A stretch of 23,040 bases of DNA from Bacillota bacterium (GTDB lineage: Bacteria > Bacillota > UBA4882 > UBA8346). The translations under genes and the position numbers were made by a program. Where the stretch lies: positions 1 through 23,040 of the forward strand of contig DNPP01000068.1 in the NCBI GenBank assembly GCA_003501365.1. Reading direction: 5' to 3'. The notes under the pieces were generated by a model. It ran no database searches, had not been told where the DNA came from, and saw only the letters and a list, made by a program, of their open reading frames with translations. Positions within the stretch are counted from its first letter, which is position 1, and each line of letters begins with the position of its first letter. Positions 22,612 through 23,040 of the stretch are shown here, piece by piece.

Positions 22612-23040
22612 TTACATTTGCAACTCAATGGTGGTATCCGTAGCATCGCGATCTTGACGGTCCATAAAAACATCGAGAATCTTTTCCAAAAGCCTCATTC
22701 CGCCTTGATAGCCCACCGTCGGGAAAATACTGTGACCAATGCGGTCTTCAATCGGGAAACCAAAACGGACAAAGGGAATGTCCTCATCCTTGGCTATATA
22801 TTTGCAGTAAGTATTCCCAATGATCAAATCGACCGGCTCATTCTTTATCCATTGATGCAATAAGAACATATCTCCACCGGCACGTACATTTACATCCGGT
22901 ACGGTATCTTTTAGGATTTTCCGGATTCTTGCTTCAAAAGCTTTCCCGGAAGTGCCGGTGACGATAGAAATAGGTTTCATATCCAACTCCGTTAAAAATT
23001 GAGTTAAGGAAATAAGTTGATCGGGATCACCGACTAAGGC
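22612..23040 (-). CDS. nifK: Nitrogenase MoFe protein beta chain NifK (C-terminal part)
   Basis: The frame is open from the window edge to a TAA at 22612-22614, giving the last 142 residues of NifK. The visible start ALVGDPDQLISLTQFLTELD and the later DLIIGNTYCKYIAKDEDIPFVRFGFPIEDRIGHSIFPTVGYQGGMRLLEKI match the C-terminal domain of NifK (GNSYGKFI and PLVRVGFPIFDRHHxHRFPTxGYQGG in well-known members). Residues that start with M inside this stretch are internal. NifK carries half of the P-cluster site, but those cysteines lie outside the window. Its position ahead of nifE, nifN and nifB shows a structural-gene-first operon, so nifH and nifD should lie further upstream. Confidence 0.95.
   Translation of the reverse strand, partial: ALVGDPDQLISLTQFLTELDMKPISIVTGTSGKAFEARIRKILKDTVPDVNVRAGGDMFLLHQWIKNEPVDLIIGNTYCKYIAKDEDIPFVRFGFPIEDRIGHSIFPTVGYQGGMRLLEKILDVFMDRQDRDATDTTIELQM

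Overview
The window looks like chromosome from a nitrogen-fixing, probably endospore-forming member of the Bacillota (Firmicutes), of moderately low GC. The pointers are Bacillota-type scpA/scpB and DUF3866 genes, a YtxC-family sporulation protein, strong GGAGG ribosome-binding sites, several likely TTG starts, and a clostridial-style nif operon with a thioredoxin-like [2Fe-2S] ferredoxin. Almost everything is on the minus strand; one aminotransferase gene is on the plus strand. I see no IS element, transposase, integrase, phage gene or CRISPR array.

Reading along the coordinates, 1-3871 is a compact minus-strand operon with its own promoter: site-2 protease, HD-domain protein, ScpA, ScpB, a 104-residue membrane protein and DUF3866 (cut by the window edge). 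The last four genes overlap each other. Next come a DedA-family membrane protein and a 377-base divergent spacer that holds a promoter on each strand and an unexplained terminator-like hairpin. The plus-strand aminotransferase follows and collides tail to tail with a cyclase-family hydrolase gene. Then come yebC, a PrsW-family protease, an AMP-binding acyl-CoA synthetase with its XRE-cupin regulator, ysxC/engB, a pgsA-like gene, a membrane-bound diguanylate cyclase, guaB and ytxC. These are mostly housekeeping or envelope genes. The guaB and diguanylate cyclase pair places GTP synthesis next to a GTP-consuming signalling enzyme.

A tRNA-Val(GAC) gene with a near-consensus promoter and a clear terminator separates this block from the nif operon at 16935-23040. 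In transcription order the nif genes are nifK (C-terminal part only), nifE, nifN, nifB, a [2Fe-2S] ferredoxin and nifV. NifV makes homocitrate, NifB makes the 8Fe precursor cluster, and NifEN is the scaffold that matures it to FeMo-co for NifDK. nifH and nifD are expected beyond position 23040. The gene order and nifV point to a molybdenum nitrogenase.

I did not find a wholly new system. The items most worth a second look are the large imperfect inverted repeat lodged between nifE and nifN, the NifK-like full set of three cysteines in NifN, the inverted repeat over the yebC promoter, the orphan hairpin upstream of the aminotransferase, and the overlapping condensin/membrane protein/DUF3866 genes.
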